Source: Nitrospira defluvii
GTDB lineage: Bacteria > Nitrospirota > Nitrospiria > Nitrospirales > Nitrospiraceae
NCBI GenBank assembly: GCA_011525625.1
Contig: WYAX01000012.1
Coordinates: 744,001-808,000 of the forward strand
Direction of reading: 5' to 3'
Length of the DNA: 64,000 nt
Below are positions 44,171 through 55,393 of this stretch, in pieces (within the stretch, counting starts at the first letter, position 1; every line of letters begins with the position of its first letter). The notes below the pieces were generated by a model. That model worked only from the letters and a program-made list of their open reading frames with translations. It did not search any database and was not told the origin of the DNA. The position numbers and the translations under genes are program-made.

Positions 44171-45079
44171 ACGTTCCAGGAACCGTTCGGCGTCGATGGC
44201 GGCCATGCAGCCGGACCCGGCTGCCGTAATCGCCTGGCGATAGTGCGTGTCCTGGACATCGCCGGCGGCAAACAAGCCGGGCACGCTGGTCGCGGTTCCC
44301 CGCGAGGTGATGACGTAGCCCTTCGCATCCATGGCGACCTGGCCCTTCACGAGGTCGGTGTTGGGTCGGTGACCGATGGCCACGAAGACTCCCGCGCACG
44401 CGTGTTCCGTGGTGGTTCCGGTTACGATATTCCTGAGTCGGACTCCGGTGACGACGTCCTTGCCCAGTATCTCCTCAACGAGGCAATTCCATGCGAACGA
44501 AATCTTTTCATTCTTCATCGCGCGGTCCTGCATGATCTTCGACGCCCGCAGTTTGTCGCGGCGGTGTACGACGGTGACGGTGCGCGCGAACTTCGTGAGG
44601 AAGGTGGCTTCCTCCAAGGCGCTGTCTCCGCCTCCGACGACGACCAAATCCTGGCCGCGGAAAAAGTACCCGTCGCAGGTTGCGCAGGTCGAGACGCCAT
44701 GCCCGGTCAGGCGTTGTTCATCGGGGAGACCGAGCTGAATGGCCGATGCGCCGGTGGCCAGAATCAAGGCCGCGGCCTCGACGGTCTGTTCTCCGTCGAT
44801 CGTCAGACGAAAAGGCCGTCGGGAAAGGTCCACCGCCGACACGTCGCCTGTCAGAAACTCCGTTCCAAACCGTTCGGCCTGCCCCCGCATTTCCTTCATG
44901 AGCTCCGGTCCCATGATCCCCTTGGAAAAACCGGGATAGTTTTCCACCTCTGTCGTGGTCGTGAGTTGTCCGCCGGACTGCCAGCCCTCGATGAGCAGTG
45001 GCGAGAGATTCGCCCGCGCGGCATAGATGGCGGCGGTGAGCCCGGCCGGTCCGGATCCGATAATGACGAGATTGCGCAT
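44159..45079 (-). CDS. trxB: Thioredoxin reductase
   Basis: 306 residues. FAD-binding [16 protein letters not shown] (about 8-23), the redox disulfide CATC in [19 protein letters not shown]-binding [13 protein letters not shown] and the C-terminal [27 protein letters not shown] are all present. It reduces thioredoxin with NADPH. A TAGCAT hexamer ends 6 nt before the ATG and there is no Shine-Dalgarno, so it may also be transcribed as leaderless mRNA, besides read-through from coaE 43 bp upstream. Its last codons form part of the repeat around the four-helix gene. Confidence 0.97.
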   Translation of the reverse strand: MRNLVIIGSGPAGLTAAIYAARANLSPLLIEGWQSGGQLTTTTEVENYPGFSKGIMGPELMKEMRGQAERFGTEFLTGDVSAVDLSRRPFRLTIDGEQTVEAAALILATGASAIQLGLPDEQRLTGHGVSTCATCDGYFFRGQDLVVVGGGDSALEEATFLTKFARTVTVVHRRDKLRASKIMQDRAMKNEKISFAWNCLVEEILGKDVVTGVRLRNIVTGTTTEHACAGVFVAIGHRPNTDLVKGQVAMDAKGYVITSRGTATSVPGLFAAGDVQDTHYRQAITAAGSGCMAAIDAERFLERREP

Positions 45080-45122
45080 GCGCGGATGCTAACACACCGA
45101 AGCCGCGAGGGAAAAGCCGGTG

Positions 45123-45725
45123 CTAGGCCAGGGCGAGGAGTTCGCGGTAGAGCCGCTTCACGGCGGTAAAAAGGCGCGGACGGGAGATGGTGCCGTCGAG
45201 GAGATAGTCGGCGGCGGCAGCTTTGTGCTTCAACGGCAGTTGGCTGCGGATCCGCCTGATCGCTTCGGCACGCGTGAATCCGTTGCGGCGGTTCAACCGA
45301 GCGATTTGGGTGGGGCGATCTGCGGTGACGACGATGACCTTGTCCACGCGTGCGTTGATACCGGCCTCGAAGAGGAGCGGCACGTCGTACACGACGACTG
45401 CCTTCGGATTCTTGCGGCCGGCCGACTTAGTCAATCGGGCCTGCTCCCGCGCGACGCGAGGATGAATGATCTGTTCCAGGCGGCGCAGCTGTGTCGGCCG
45501 TCGGAAGACGAGGGCCCCTAGGGCTTGACGATTCAGCGTGCGATCAGGGTTCAGCACGGTCGTGCCGAACGTCTTGACGATCGTGCGCCAGGCTGGTTTG
45601 CCGGGCTCGACGACCTGATGGGCTAGCGCATCGGCGTCGATGACCACGGCTCCGCAACGAGCAAACATGCGCGCAACTGTGCTTTTGCCGGTCGCCACTC
45701 CGCCGGTCAGGCCCACGAGCATCAT
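45123..45725 (-). CDS. coaE: Dephospho-CoA kinase
   Basis: 200 residues from ATG 45725 (the next codon is also ATG). The P-loop GLTGGVATGKST is at residues 5-16, then DADALAHQVVEPGKPAW, HPRVAREQ, VYDVPLLFEAG and the lid/Arg region LNRRNGFTRAEAIRRIRSQLP. It phosphorylates dephospho-CoA in the last step of CoA synthesis. The much longer open frame upstream (to 46469) runs antisense through the beta-helix gene and is not coding. Followed by trxB on the same strand. Confidence 0.96.
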   Translation of the reverse strand: MMLVGLTGGVATGKSTVARMFARCGAVVIDADALAHQVVEPGKPAWRTIVKTFGTTVLNPDRTLNRQALGALVFRRPTQLRRLEQIIHPRVAREQARLTKSAGRKNPKAVVVYDVPLLFEAGINARVDKVIVVTADRPTQIARLNRRNGFTRAEAIRRIRSQLPLKHKAAAADYLLDGTISRPRLFTAVKRLYRELLALA

Positions 45726-45772
45726 GGGGCGTGAAGATACCATGGGGTGCTGGACCCCGCAACGCGGCTCGA

Positions 45773-45802
45773 TTGACTTCTCGTTGGTCGCGGCGGTATA
45801 GC
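45773..45802 (+). promoter_or_regulatory. Promoter of the exported beta-helix gene, probably leaderless
   Basis: TTGACT (45773-45778), an 18-nt spacer and TATAGC (45797-45802). The ATG at 45810 starts 7 nt after the -10 hexamer, with no Shine-Dalgarno. Confidence 0.65.
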
Positions 45803-45809
45803 CATCCCT

Positions 45810-46835
45810 ATGACCTCTTCTCTGTTTCAACGCGTGTTCATGTGTCTCGTGCTCATGGCCATGGCCGTGACGGGTGCGCTGGCGCAAGAGCCGGCGGCTG
45901 GGGAACGCGAGCCTCTGGTGGTGGCCTTGGATGGGTCGGGACAGTACCGCTCGATTCAGGAGGCGGTCGACGCCGCGAAGAAGGGGGATACCATTCTGAT
46001 CAAGCCCGGTGCCTATGCCGAAGATGTCACGATTCACAGCAAGGAAAACGTGCGTTTGATCGGGGCCGGCATGGATCAGGTAACGATTCTGGGCCGAGAA
46101 CGGGTGGGCGTGTTCCATATCGGCAAGTGGCCGTACGGCGCCACGAACATTGAGATCTCCGGCATCACGGTCAATGAACACGGCGGGCATGCGATGGGTA
46201 TGTTCAACGGCCGTGGCATTTATTTTCATCATTCGCGCGTGAAAGGTATGTTGTTCACGCAGCAGGTCGAGGATGTGCGAATCGAAGATTGTGTCATCGG
46301 CGGCAGTGAAACCACGGGCATTCAGTTTGCCAACTCGCAGGCCGTGATGCGGGGGAATTTCATCCATGACAACGACCATGGGGTCAGTGTCGCGGGCAAA
46401 TCTACCGTACGCCTGGAGCGAAACGTCATCACGAGGAGTCTCTTCGAGGCAGTGATCGTGAACGATCAATCCCGGGCTATCCTGGTCGGCAATACGTTTG
46501 TGAAAAACGGCGGAGGGGCGGCGTTCCTCGGCACCTCCCAGAACGAAGCGTCCGGCAACATCGTCAGCTTGAATGCCTATGGATTTGTCGTCAGTGCTTC
46601 AAGCCGGGTGCTCTTGTCCTACAATGCCATGCAGAATTCCGGATCCAACTACCTACGCTCAGGCAATCCCAACCAACCGGCTCCCGAATTGAAGCCCGAT
46701 TCCGATTTGACGGTGGATCCACGTTTCGTTGACACCACACGAGACGATTTCAGGCTGCGAGCGGATACGTCCCTTGTCCGGATCGGCGAGTTCCCCTATC
46801 TGGGCGCCCTCCCCCCGCTGACCGAATCCCACTAA
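45810..46835 (+). CDS. Exported right-handed beta-helix protein (NosD/pectate-lyase-like fold)
   Basis: 341 residues. Signal peptide about 1-25 (VFMCLVLMAMAVTGALAQ). The mature N-terminus GSGQYRSIQEAVDAAKKGDTILIKPGAY is the typical entry into a parallel beta-helix. About eight coils of around 22 residues follow (for example NVRLIGAGMDQVTIL, GIQFANSQAVMRGNFIHDNDHGVSVAG). The C-terminal part returns to a short capping region. Proteins of this shape act as polysaccharide lyases, epimerases or adhesins; no catalytic residues could be assigned. Divergent from coaE. Confidence 0.88.
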   Translation: MTSSLFQRVFMCLVLMAMAVTGALAQEPAAGEREPLVVALDGSGQYRSIQEAVDAAKKGDTILIKPGAYAEDVTIHSKENVRLIGAGMDQVTILGRERVGVFHIGKWPYGATNIEISGITVNEHGGHAMGMFNGRGIYFHHSRVKGMLFTQQVEDVRIEDCVIGGSETTGIQFANSQAVMRGNFIHDNDHGVSVAGKSTVRLERNVITRSLFEAVIVNDQSRAILVGNTFVKNGGGAAFLGTSQNEASGNIVSLNAYGFVVSASSRVLLSYNAMQNSGSNYLRSGNPNQPAPELKPDSDLTVDPRFVDTTRDDFRLRADTSLVRIGEFPYLGALPPLTESH

Positions 46836-46990
46836 TCCTCGGCCAAAGCAGTCACAAATTCAGTGGTTAGCCCGCGCACCAGGCCGGACAAGTTCATGTG
46901 CTATGCTTCATCGTGAGCGGAGACATGACGCGGCTCCGGTATGGCTCAAGAATTGCTGTACTACGACCGACAAGGGATTGGAGGGTAAAC

Positions 46991-47176
46991 GTGGCCAGCT
47001 TTCGATTCGAATTAGAAAAACGCAGTACCGACGGGATTCCCAACCTGGCGGAAGTGGAATCCGGCAAGCTTCTTGGGGCGGTGTTGCCCATGTCCGAGCA
47101 GGCGCAACTCCAGCTGCGGGACAGCATCGAGGTCATCGACTATCTCATGAACCAAGAAGGTGTGATCTGGAGTTAG
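46991..47176 (+). CDS. Small protein of unknown function upstream of the glycosidase operon
   Basis: 61 residues from a GTG at 46991 with GGAGGG 5-6 nt upstream, a better start than in-frame codons further 5'. The sequence ASFRFELEKRSTDGIPNLAEV, then LGAVLPMSEQAQLQLRDSIEVIDYL is soluble, slightly acidic and looks mostly helical in the second half. No family recognised. It lies 260 bp ahead of the GH63-like gene in the same direction; whether it shares the transcript is unclear. Confidence 0.65.
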   Translation: MASFRFELEKRSTDGIPNLAEVESGKLLGAVLPMSEQAQLQLRDSIEVIDYLMNQEGVIWS

Positions 47177-47436
47177 TGCCTCTGTCTTCCGGGTAAGCTT
47201 CCCGCAAGCTGTCTCCCGCGTGTTCCATGGCCCCGTTCCGGTCAGTCACGGACCCCCATTGGGGCCGGTTTCCCCTCTTGTCCTCAGCCCCATTCCTCAA
47301 CTGCACATTCGCAGCAGGGTGATTCGAGAGTCCGGGATGTCTCGGTTCGATCCCCAGTTGAATCTTTTTGACGCCGGGCGCATGCTGGTCGCGGTTGCGT
47401 GGCCGACTGCGGCTGCTGGACGGGAGTCTGTGTCAT

Positions 47437-50112
<2,676 letters not shown>

Positions 50113-50126
50113 GCCGGAGTGAGGGC

Positions 50127-52112
50127 ATGACGATCGATGCGCGGGGGTGCCGGGATCTTGAGCGGGCATTGAGTCTGGAATGGCTGGAACCGAACGGTCG
50201 CGGCGGGTATGCGTCGGGAACAGTCGCCGGGGCCAACACCAGACGGTACCACGCCTTGCTGCTGGTGGCCAGGCATCCGCCGGTCGATCGTGTGGCACTG
50301 GTCAATCATGTGGAAGAATCGATCGAGATCGGAGGGGACACATGTCCCCTCTCGACGAACGTCTATGGCGGGGCCGTACATCCGGAGGGCTATCAATATT
50401 GCGAGCGGTTTTCCGACGTCCCCTGGCCGACCTGGCGGTTCGCCTGTCGCGGCATTCGGTTGGAGCGAGAACTCGTCTGTCCGCACGGCCGTGACTTGGT
50501 GATTCTTCGCTGGCGGCTGCTCGATGACGCCTCGCCGGCCGTGGTGTTGCGTGTGTGCCCGATGCTCACGGGGCGGGATTTTCACGCGACGCACCAGGAA
50601 AATGCCGCATTACGAAGCGAGGCGACGATCACGGAGGGGCAAGTGGTCTGGCATCCCTACGAGGGCTTGCCGCCGGTGCGGGCGCAGCACAACGGGCAGT
50701 ACCATCACCGGCCGGATTGGTACCGCCGGATTCACTATCCAGTCGATCGGGAGCGCGGGCTTGAACATGTCGAGGATTGGTGGTCGCCGGGCGAGTGCCT
50801 GTTCACGCTGACGCCGGGGACGACTGCCGAACTCGTATTCACCACGGAGACCATTCCGCCCCTCAGCGTGACGCAGGTGATGGACGCGGAACGTCGTCGC
50901 CGCGACACGTTGGTGACCTCTGCGCCGACAGAAGACGAACTAACCCACCGCCTGTGGGTCGCCTCGAACGCCTTTCTTGTCAAGCGGGCAGCCAGACAGA
51001 CGGTGATCGCCGGGTATCCCTGGTTTGCCGATTGGGGGCGCGATACGTTCGTCGCCCTGCCGGGGCTCTGTCTGGTGACCGGCCGATACGAGGTGGCCCG
51101 GCAGGTCATCGAAGCGTTTGCGTCGTATGTGTCGCAGGGGATGGTACCCAATCGCTTTCCCGACATCGGGGAACAGCCGGAATACAACACAATCGATGCC
51201 TCCCTATGGTTTATTCACACCGTAGATCGGTACCTGTACTACAGCCGCGATCTTGTGGGCGTGCAGCGGATGGCCTGGCCCGCAGTCAAACAGATTCTCG
51301 ACGGATATCGGCAGGGCACGCGGTTCGGGATCCGTATGGACGAGGACGGAATGATCACCGGCGGCGTCGAAGGGGTGCAGCTGACCTGGATGGACGTCAA
51401 AATCGGCGAGTGGGTCGTCACGCCGCGGCATGGAAAGCCGGTCGAGATTCAGGCCCTCTGGGTACGGGCCCTGGCGGTTGCCGCTGCGTTGGCGGAGCAG
51501 TTCGGTGAGTCGGCCTATGCGGCACAGTGTCGACAGGATCGTGCCCGCGCGACCGCATCGTTTCGGGACCGGTTCTGGTACCGGACCGGAGGGTATTTAT
51601 TCGATGTGGTCGACGGGCCGACCGGGGACGATGCGTCGCTGCGGCCCAACCAGATTTTTGCCCTGGCGTTGGACGATCAGTTGGTGACCGACGCGCAGGC
51701 GAAACAGGTGCTGCAATTGCTCAAGGAGCGCCTCCTTACGCCCGTCGGGCTGCGGACGCTGGCGCCGGAAGACATTCGATTTTGTGCATCGTACGAAGGC
51801 GGTGTGGCCGAGCGGGATGCCGCGTATCACCAAGGGACCGTGTGGCCCTTCTTGCTCGGTCCTTTCGTGACGGCTTGGGTGAAAGCCTATGGGGACAGTC
51901 CGTCCGTGCGGCGCGACGCACGGCTGTTCCTCCAGGGGTTGTTCGAGCATCTTGACGAGGCCTGTCTGGGCCAGGTGTCGGAAATCTTTGACGGAGAGCG
52001 TCCCCATCGAGCACGCGGCTGTGTCGCGCAGGCCTGGTCCGTGGCGGAGCCCTTACGCGCGCTCATCGAAGATATCGCTGTGACCAGCGAGGGCGTACCG
52101 GTGATGCGCTGA
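50127..52112 (+). CDS. Glycogen-debranching-type amylo-alpha-1,6-glucosidase (GH133-like)
   Basis: 661 residues. The N-terminal domain starts with the diagnostic LEWLEPNGRGGYASGTVAGANTRRYHALL pattern (seen as NGRGGYASGT and TRRYHALLLVA). The C-terminal (alpha/alpha)6 barrel has GYPWFADWGRDTFVALPGL, EYNTIDASLWFI, GVQLTWMDVK, LRPNQIFALAL and YHQGTVWPFLLGPF with the candidate acid residues. It removes alpha-1,6-linked glucose at glycogen branch points. GGAGTGAGG precedes the ATG. It is the second gene of a two-gene operon with the GH63-like enzyme; no glgP, glgA or glgB is in view. Confidence 0.93.
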   Translation: MTIDARGCRDLERALSLEWLEPNGRGGYASGTVAGANTRRYHALLLVARHPPVDRVALVNHVEESIEIGGDTCPLSTNVYGGAVHPEGYQYCERFSDVPWPTWRFACRGIRLERELVCPHGRDLVILRWRLLDDASPAVVLRVCPMLTGRDFHATHQENAALRSEATITEGQVVWHPYEGLPPVRAQHNGQYHHRPDWYRRIHYPVDRERGLEHVEDWWSPGECLFTLTPGTTAELVFTTETIPPLSVTQVMDAERRRRDTLVTSAPTEDELTHRLWVASNAFLVKRAARQTVIAGYPWFADWGRDTFVALPGLCLVTGRYEVARQVIEAFASYVSQGMVPNRFPDIGEQPEYNTIDASLWFIHTVDRYLYYSRDLVGVQRMAWPAVKQILDGYRQGTRFGIRMDEDGMITGGVEGVQLTWMDVKIGEWVVTPRHGKPVEIQALWVRALAVAAALAEQFGESAYAAQCRQDRARATASFRDRFWYRTGGYLFDVVDGPTGDDASLRPNQIFALALDDQLVTDAQAKQVLQLLKERLLTPVGLRTLAPEDIRFCASYEGGVAERDAAYHQGTVWPFLLGPFVTAWVKAYGDSPSVRRDARLFLQGLFEHLDEACLGQVSEIFDGERPHRARGCVAQAWSVAEPLRALIEDIAVTSEGVPVMR

Positions 52113-52213
52113 GCTGCCGTGCCCTGCTCGATGCCCGCCACCACGTCGCGGCTTGTCCTTCTACCAGCGTGATTGACGCGTCGATCTTTTCTCCGGATAC
52201 CTCCCCAAAATTC

Positions 52214-52243
52214 TTGACAGCGCCGGAATCGTTCCGGTAAGCA
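52214..52243 (+). promoter_or_regulatory. Promoter of the lipoprotein gene at 52252, near-leaderless
   Basis: Perfect TTGACA (52214-52219), 18-nt spacer, TAAGCA (52238-52243). The ATG starts 8 nt after the -10-like hexamer. No Shine-Dalgarno is present. Confidence 0.55.
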
Positions 52244-52251
52244 TAGGTTTA

Positions 52252-52758
52252 ATGACACTGTTCACATCGATACGTGTGTCTGCATGGCTCTCCGTCGGCA
52301 TGTTGCTCGCCGGTTGTCAGCTGTTCGATGCCTCCACGCAACCGACGACTATCCGATCGACGTCGGTGATGTCGATGTGGGAGTTGTACCGACACTGCCA
52401 GTCCAGCGGGGATGTCGAGACAGTCCTGTCGGCCGCCAAAGAATTGCAGCAATCCGCCGATACTCATGTCGTTCCTGCTCCCGATGTTCCGAAAAGCCTG
52501 GACCGGTTTGTCACGAAACAGCCGGTGCGCACGACGGTCGATCCCAAAGCCCTGGCTGCATCATGCACCTTGCAGGCCGCGCGGACGAGTCTCAGCGCGG
52601 GGCGCGAGCAGGAGGCCGAGCAGCTCCTGTACGCCGTAGTGCTGAGTTATCCCGAAAGCGATTACACCTTCTATGTCGCGCAGGCGAAGGTGTGGATCGC
52701 GGAACTGCATCGTCCCGGTGCAGGTGAGCCCGTCATTCATCCCATTTCCATCAACTGA
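52252..52758 (+). CDS. Lipoprotein of unknown function
   Basis: 168 residues. Signal peptide with lipobox LLAGC (Cys about 22). The mature part is mainly helical with a TPR-like C-terminal half: CTLQAARTSLSAGREQEAEQLLYAVVLSYPESDYTFYVAQAKVWIAELH. This suggests a short helical repeat protein. Two mature cysteines besides the lipidated one (RHCQ and ASCT) could form a disulfide. No family recognised. It follows the glycosidase operon after 139 bp but has its own promoter. Confidence 0.8.
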   Translation: MTLFTSIRVSAWLSVGMLLAGCQLFDASTQPTTIRSTSVMSMWELYRHCQSSGDVETVLSAAKELQQSADTHVVPAPDVPKSLDRFVTKQPVRTTVDPKALAASCTLQAARTSLSAGREQEAEQLLYAVVLSYPESDYTFYVAQAKVWIAELHRPGAGEPVIHPISIN

Positions 52759-52948
52759 CCGCCGTCGATTTCGTCCGGTCTCCCTCTCGCTAAACACCTG
52801 TACGTGCGCTGCTGCAGAGCCTCACCTCGTCACGCTATGCTTCTCGCGATCTCGTGTTCCAGACCATGCGTCTCCGGCGGCGAGATTCGGACTCTCTTGC
52901 GCACCTGCTGTGTGCGTCCCACCGGTGCCGGTGCGGATGGCCGGAGTA

Positions 52949-52977
52949 TTGACAGCGCGGGTGGATGGCCGTAGTCT
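52949..52977 (+). promoter_or_regulatory. Promoter of the HbpS/GlcG-like gene
   Basis: TTGACA (52949-52954), 17-nt spacer, TAGTCT (52972-52977), 41 nt before the ATG at 53019, which has a GGGAGG ribosome binding site. Confidence 0.55.
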
Positions 52978-53018
52978 CGCGATGCGAGGATCAGCGAGAC
53001 AACGACTAAGGGAGGCCA

Positions 53019-53573
53019 ATGATGGTGAGGGCGATACAGGAGTCCGGCAGGAAATGGGGCCGTGCGGGGCTGGCGGCCGTGATGCTGGTACTGGCCGGCG
53101 GAGGGACGGTGGTGGCACAGGCAGCGGATGAGTTGCCAAAAGAGTCAGTGTTACCGTCGTCATTGGCTGGAAAAGCCGCGCAGGCAGCGGTGGATTTTTG
53201 TAAGAAGGACGGCTACCGAGTCAGTGCGTCTGTGGTGGATCGAGCCGGCGTCTTGCGGGCCATGTTGCGGGCCGACGGCGCTGGTCCGCATACGGTCGAC
53301 AGCAGCAGGAAGAAGGCCTACACCGCGGCAAGTCTGCGTCGTGCGACCACGGAGTTGGCGGAGATGATCGCCAAGCAACCGGCCTTGCAGGCGTTGCGAG
53401 AGATGAACGAGAGTATTTTGATGGTTGGTGGGGGACTGCCCATCGAAATTGCCGGCGAAGTGGTGGGGGCGATCGGGGTCGGTGGTGCTCCGGGCACTCA
53501 TCTGGATGATGCCTGTGCCGAAGCCGGTCTCGATGCCATCGGCGCCGCCTCGAAGATGCCTACCGGAAAATGA
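53019..53573 (+). CDS. Exported HbpS/GlcG-family (DUF336) protein
   Basis: 184 residues with GGGAGG 5 nt before the ATG. A signal peptide spans about 12-35. The domain (45-180) has AAVDFCKKDGYRVSASVVDRAGVLRAMLRADGAGPHTVDSSRKKAYTAASL. It ends with GGLPIEIAGEVVGAIGVGGAPGTHLDDACAEAGLDAI, the signature of DUF336 proteins. Relatives include HbpS, a secreted heme-binding sensor, and GlcG of unknown role. Its stop overlaps the start of the next lipoprotein gene (ATGA), making an operon of two exported proteins. Confidence 0.9.
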   Translation: MMVRAIQESGRKWGRAGLAAVMLVLAGGGTVVAQAADELPKESVLPSSLAGKAAQAAVDFCKKDGYRVSASVVDRAGVLRAMLRADGAGPHTVDSSRKKAYTAASLRRATTELAEMIAKQPALQALREMNESILMVGGGLPIEIAGEVVGAIGVGGAPGTHLDDACAEAGLDAIGAASKMPTGK

Positions 53574-54034
53574 CACGAATGCGAAGGCAGAAACCGGGCT
53601 GGATGGTGATCGGCCTGGTCCTTCTCCTGGTCGCCTGTAATAGTGATCGCCCCGAGCCGGCGGAGGTCGAGCTATCTTCGGTCGGTGTCCGCGTGCGGTT
53701 GACTCGTGTCGCCACCCATCCGTTTCTGGCCCGTTATCGGCTGACCCTCCATGTTGCCGGCCGGCAAGGTTGTGAGGCGACGGCGGAACTGTTTCCTGAT
53801 ACGGGGTATGCCGGACGCCGCAATCTGTATCAGCAGACTTCCGGTGCGATCACGGTCTTGGGGCAGTACGACGCGAGGGTGGTGGATCCGTCCAGTTGTG
53901 CCATTCGCCTGGTGGAGTTTCAAACGCTGGCCGGGCAGGCCACCTATCTGGGCATGTTCGACGTCGATGCGCAGAAGCGATGGCAATTCCTCCCGCCCTC
54001 GGTCAGACCGGAACGGCCGTTTGAAAAGCCGTGA
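53570..54034 (+). CDS. Lipoprotein of unknown function
   Basis: 154 residues starting in the last 4 bp of the HbpS-like gene. A basic N-terminus and hydrophobic stretch end in the lipobox LLVAC (Cys about 23). The mature part looks beta-rich (VGVRVRLTRVATHPFLARYRLTLHVAG, QTSGAITVLGQYDARVVDP) with two further cysteines (GCEAT and SCAIR) that may pair. No family recognised. Its role may be linked to its coupled HbpS-like neighbour. Confidence 0.8.
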   Translation: MTRMRRQKPGWMVIGLVLLLVACNSDRPEPAEVELSSVGVRVRLTRVATHPFLARYRLTLHVAGRQGCEATAELFPDTGYAGRRNLYQQTSGAITVLGQYDARVVDPSSCAIRLVEFQTLAGQATYLGMFDVDAQKRWQFLPPSVRPERPFEKP

Positions 54035-54046
54035 TCGTGAGGCCGG

Positions 54047-54961
54047 TTATTTCCCGGTGCGTGACTCTGTTGCACGCTCCTTGAACGTCAGTTCCGCCAC
54101 GGCCGACTTGTCCATCTCTCCCTTGCCGATCGCGACCAATCGCCGATACTGCTCATAGGTGGCCTTGGCCAGCGGGAGGTCCAATCCGACCTGTTCGGCC
54201 AAGGTACAGGCGATGCCTGAGTCTTTCGCGGCATGGGCGGCAGAAAAATAGCACTCGTGCGCACGATGTTGCATGTCTTCACCGTCGGTTTCCAACACGC
54301 GGGAGTTGGCGCCGGTTTGAGAAAACACTTCGCGGAGCATGGCGAGGTCCAGGCCCAGAGCAGATCCCAGCCCCAGCCCTTCGGCCAGGGCGGCGGTATT
54401 GGCGTTCATCACCATATTCACGAGGGCCTTCACCTTGGCGGCTTCTCCGGCCGGACCGATATAGCGCAGGTGTGCGCTCAAGGCGTTGAGTAATGGTTTG
54501 GCTCGCTCGAAGACGTCGGGGCGTCCGCCGCACATGAGGTAGAGCGTCCCTTGGCGAGCCTGTGTGATGCTGCTGGCCATGCAGGCTTCAAGGCACTGTC
54601 CGCCCTGTTGCTCCACCAACGTGTGGGCCTCTCGTTGGAGTGCCGGGGAAAGGGTTGCGCAATTGATGAAGAGTCGTCCGGCCGCGTGTCGCAAGAGGCT
54701 ATCACCTGATCCGGGGGCGTAGATCCGCCGCATCGCCTCATCGTCCGAGACGACGGTCAGCACCGTGTTAACGGCTTCGGCCAGGCCTGCCAGGGTTGGG
54801 GCGGCTGTGCATCCCAGTTCCTGCGCCAGTGCTTGCGCGCGTGGTGCGTCGGTGTCATAGACCGACACAACGGGGTAATGGAGTTCCTGGAGCCGTCGGG
54901 CCATGTTGGCCCCCATACGTCCTACTCCGACGATGCCGAGACGAAAGTCTGACTGTGCCAT
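54047..54961 (-). CDS. NAD(P)-dependent beta-hydroxyacid dehydrogenase (HIBADH/GLYR family)
   Basis: 304 residues from the ATG at 54961, which has TGGAGGT upstream; in-frame sequence further 5' is not conserved-looking. The Rossmann start is GIVGVGRMGANMARRL. The substrate loop region INCATLSP, CLEACMASSITQARQGTLYLMCGG and the catalytic Lys in GEAAKVKALVNMVMNAN fit 3-hydroxyisobutyrate dehydrogenase and glyoxylate/succinic-semialdehyde reductases. The usual DAPVSGG reads EACMASS, so substrate cannot be guessed. Convergent with the preceding lipoprotein gene. Confidence 0.9.
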   Translation of the reverse strand: MAQSDFRLGIVGVGRMGANMARRLQELHYPVVSVYDTDAPRAQALAQELGCTAAPTLAGLAEAVNTVLTVVSDDEAMRRIYAPGSGDSLLRHAAGRLFINCATLSPALQREAHTLVEQQGGQCLEACMASSITQARQGTLYLMCGGRPDVFERAKPLLNALSAHLRYIGPAGEAAKVKALVNMVMNANTAALAEGLGLGSALGLDLAMLREVFSQTGANSRVLETDGEDMQHRAHECYFSAAHAAKDSGIACTLAEQVGLDLPLAKATYEQYRRLVAIGKGEMDKSAVAELTFKERATESRTGK

Positions 54962-55099
54962 CCATGACCTCCAGGAAAACCTGCTGCTCTGATCGGCGCG
55001 GAAGTGTACCATAATCGCTTCTGATGCAGGTATCCTGATGCCTGAAGCGGTCGAGCCATCAGAAGCGTGTATGTGTGGCAGGAGCGATGGGAGTCCGGG

Positions 55100-55321
55100 A
55101 TGCAACAAGCGATCATCGGGTATCATCAAGACGAAGAAGGCCACTGGGTCGCAGACCTCCGCTGCGGGCATGGCCAGCATGTGCGCCATCAGCCGCCCAT
55201 GACCAGTCGTCCTTGGGTGCTGACCGTGGAAGGGCGGCGGGCGTTCCTCGGCACCGAGCTCAATTGTAAAAAGTGTGAAGAGGGTGGGGATGGATACAAC
55301 CCCACCGGGTCCCTGTCGTAA
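55100..55321 (+). CDS. DUF3565-type small protein with zinc-ligand-like motifs
   Basis: 73 residues from the ATG at 55100. QQAIIGYHQDEEGHWVADLRCGHGQHVRHQPP and RPWVLTVEGRRAFLGTELNCKKC match the compact DUF3565 family. Conserved Cys and His (RCGHGQH, CKKC) suggest a metal site. Function is unknown. The start region overlaps the divergent promoter area of the dehydrogenase gene. Confidence 0.8.
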   Translation: MQQAIIGYHQDEEGHWVADLRCGHGQHVRHQPPMTSRPWVLTVEGRRAFLGTELNCKKCEEGGDGYNPTGSLS

Positions 55322-55393
55322 GAACCCGGTGACGTGTATGCCGGTTCGGTGATGTCGTGCCGGAATGCCGGAGGCTGAAGCCCTCCAGGGACG

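Noticed and set aside
45726-46469. N-terminal extension of coaE through the beta-helix gene
   Set aside because: CoaE P-loops lie within about 10 residues of the start, and the extension is antisense to a signal-peptide-bearing gene with its own promoter.
55365-55390. GGAGG-CCTCC hairpin between the DUF3565 and coiled-coil lipoprotein genes
   Set aside because: Stem of only five certain pairs and no T-tract; could be a bidirectional terminator but support is too weak.
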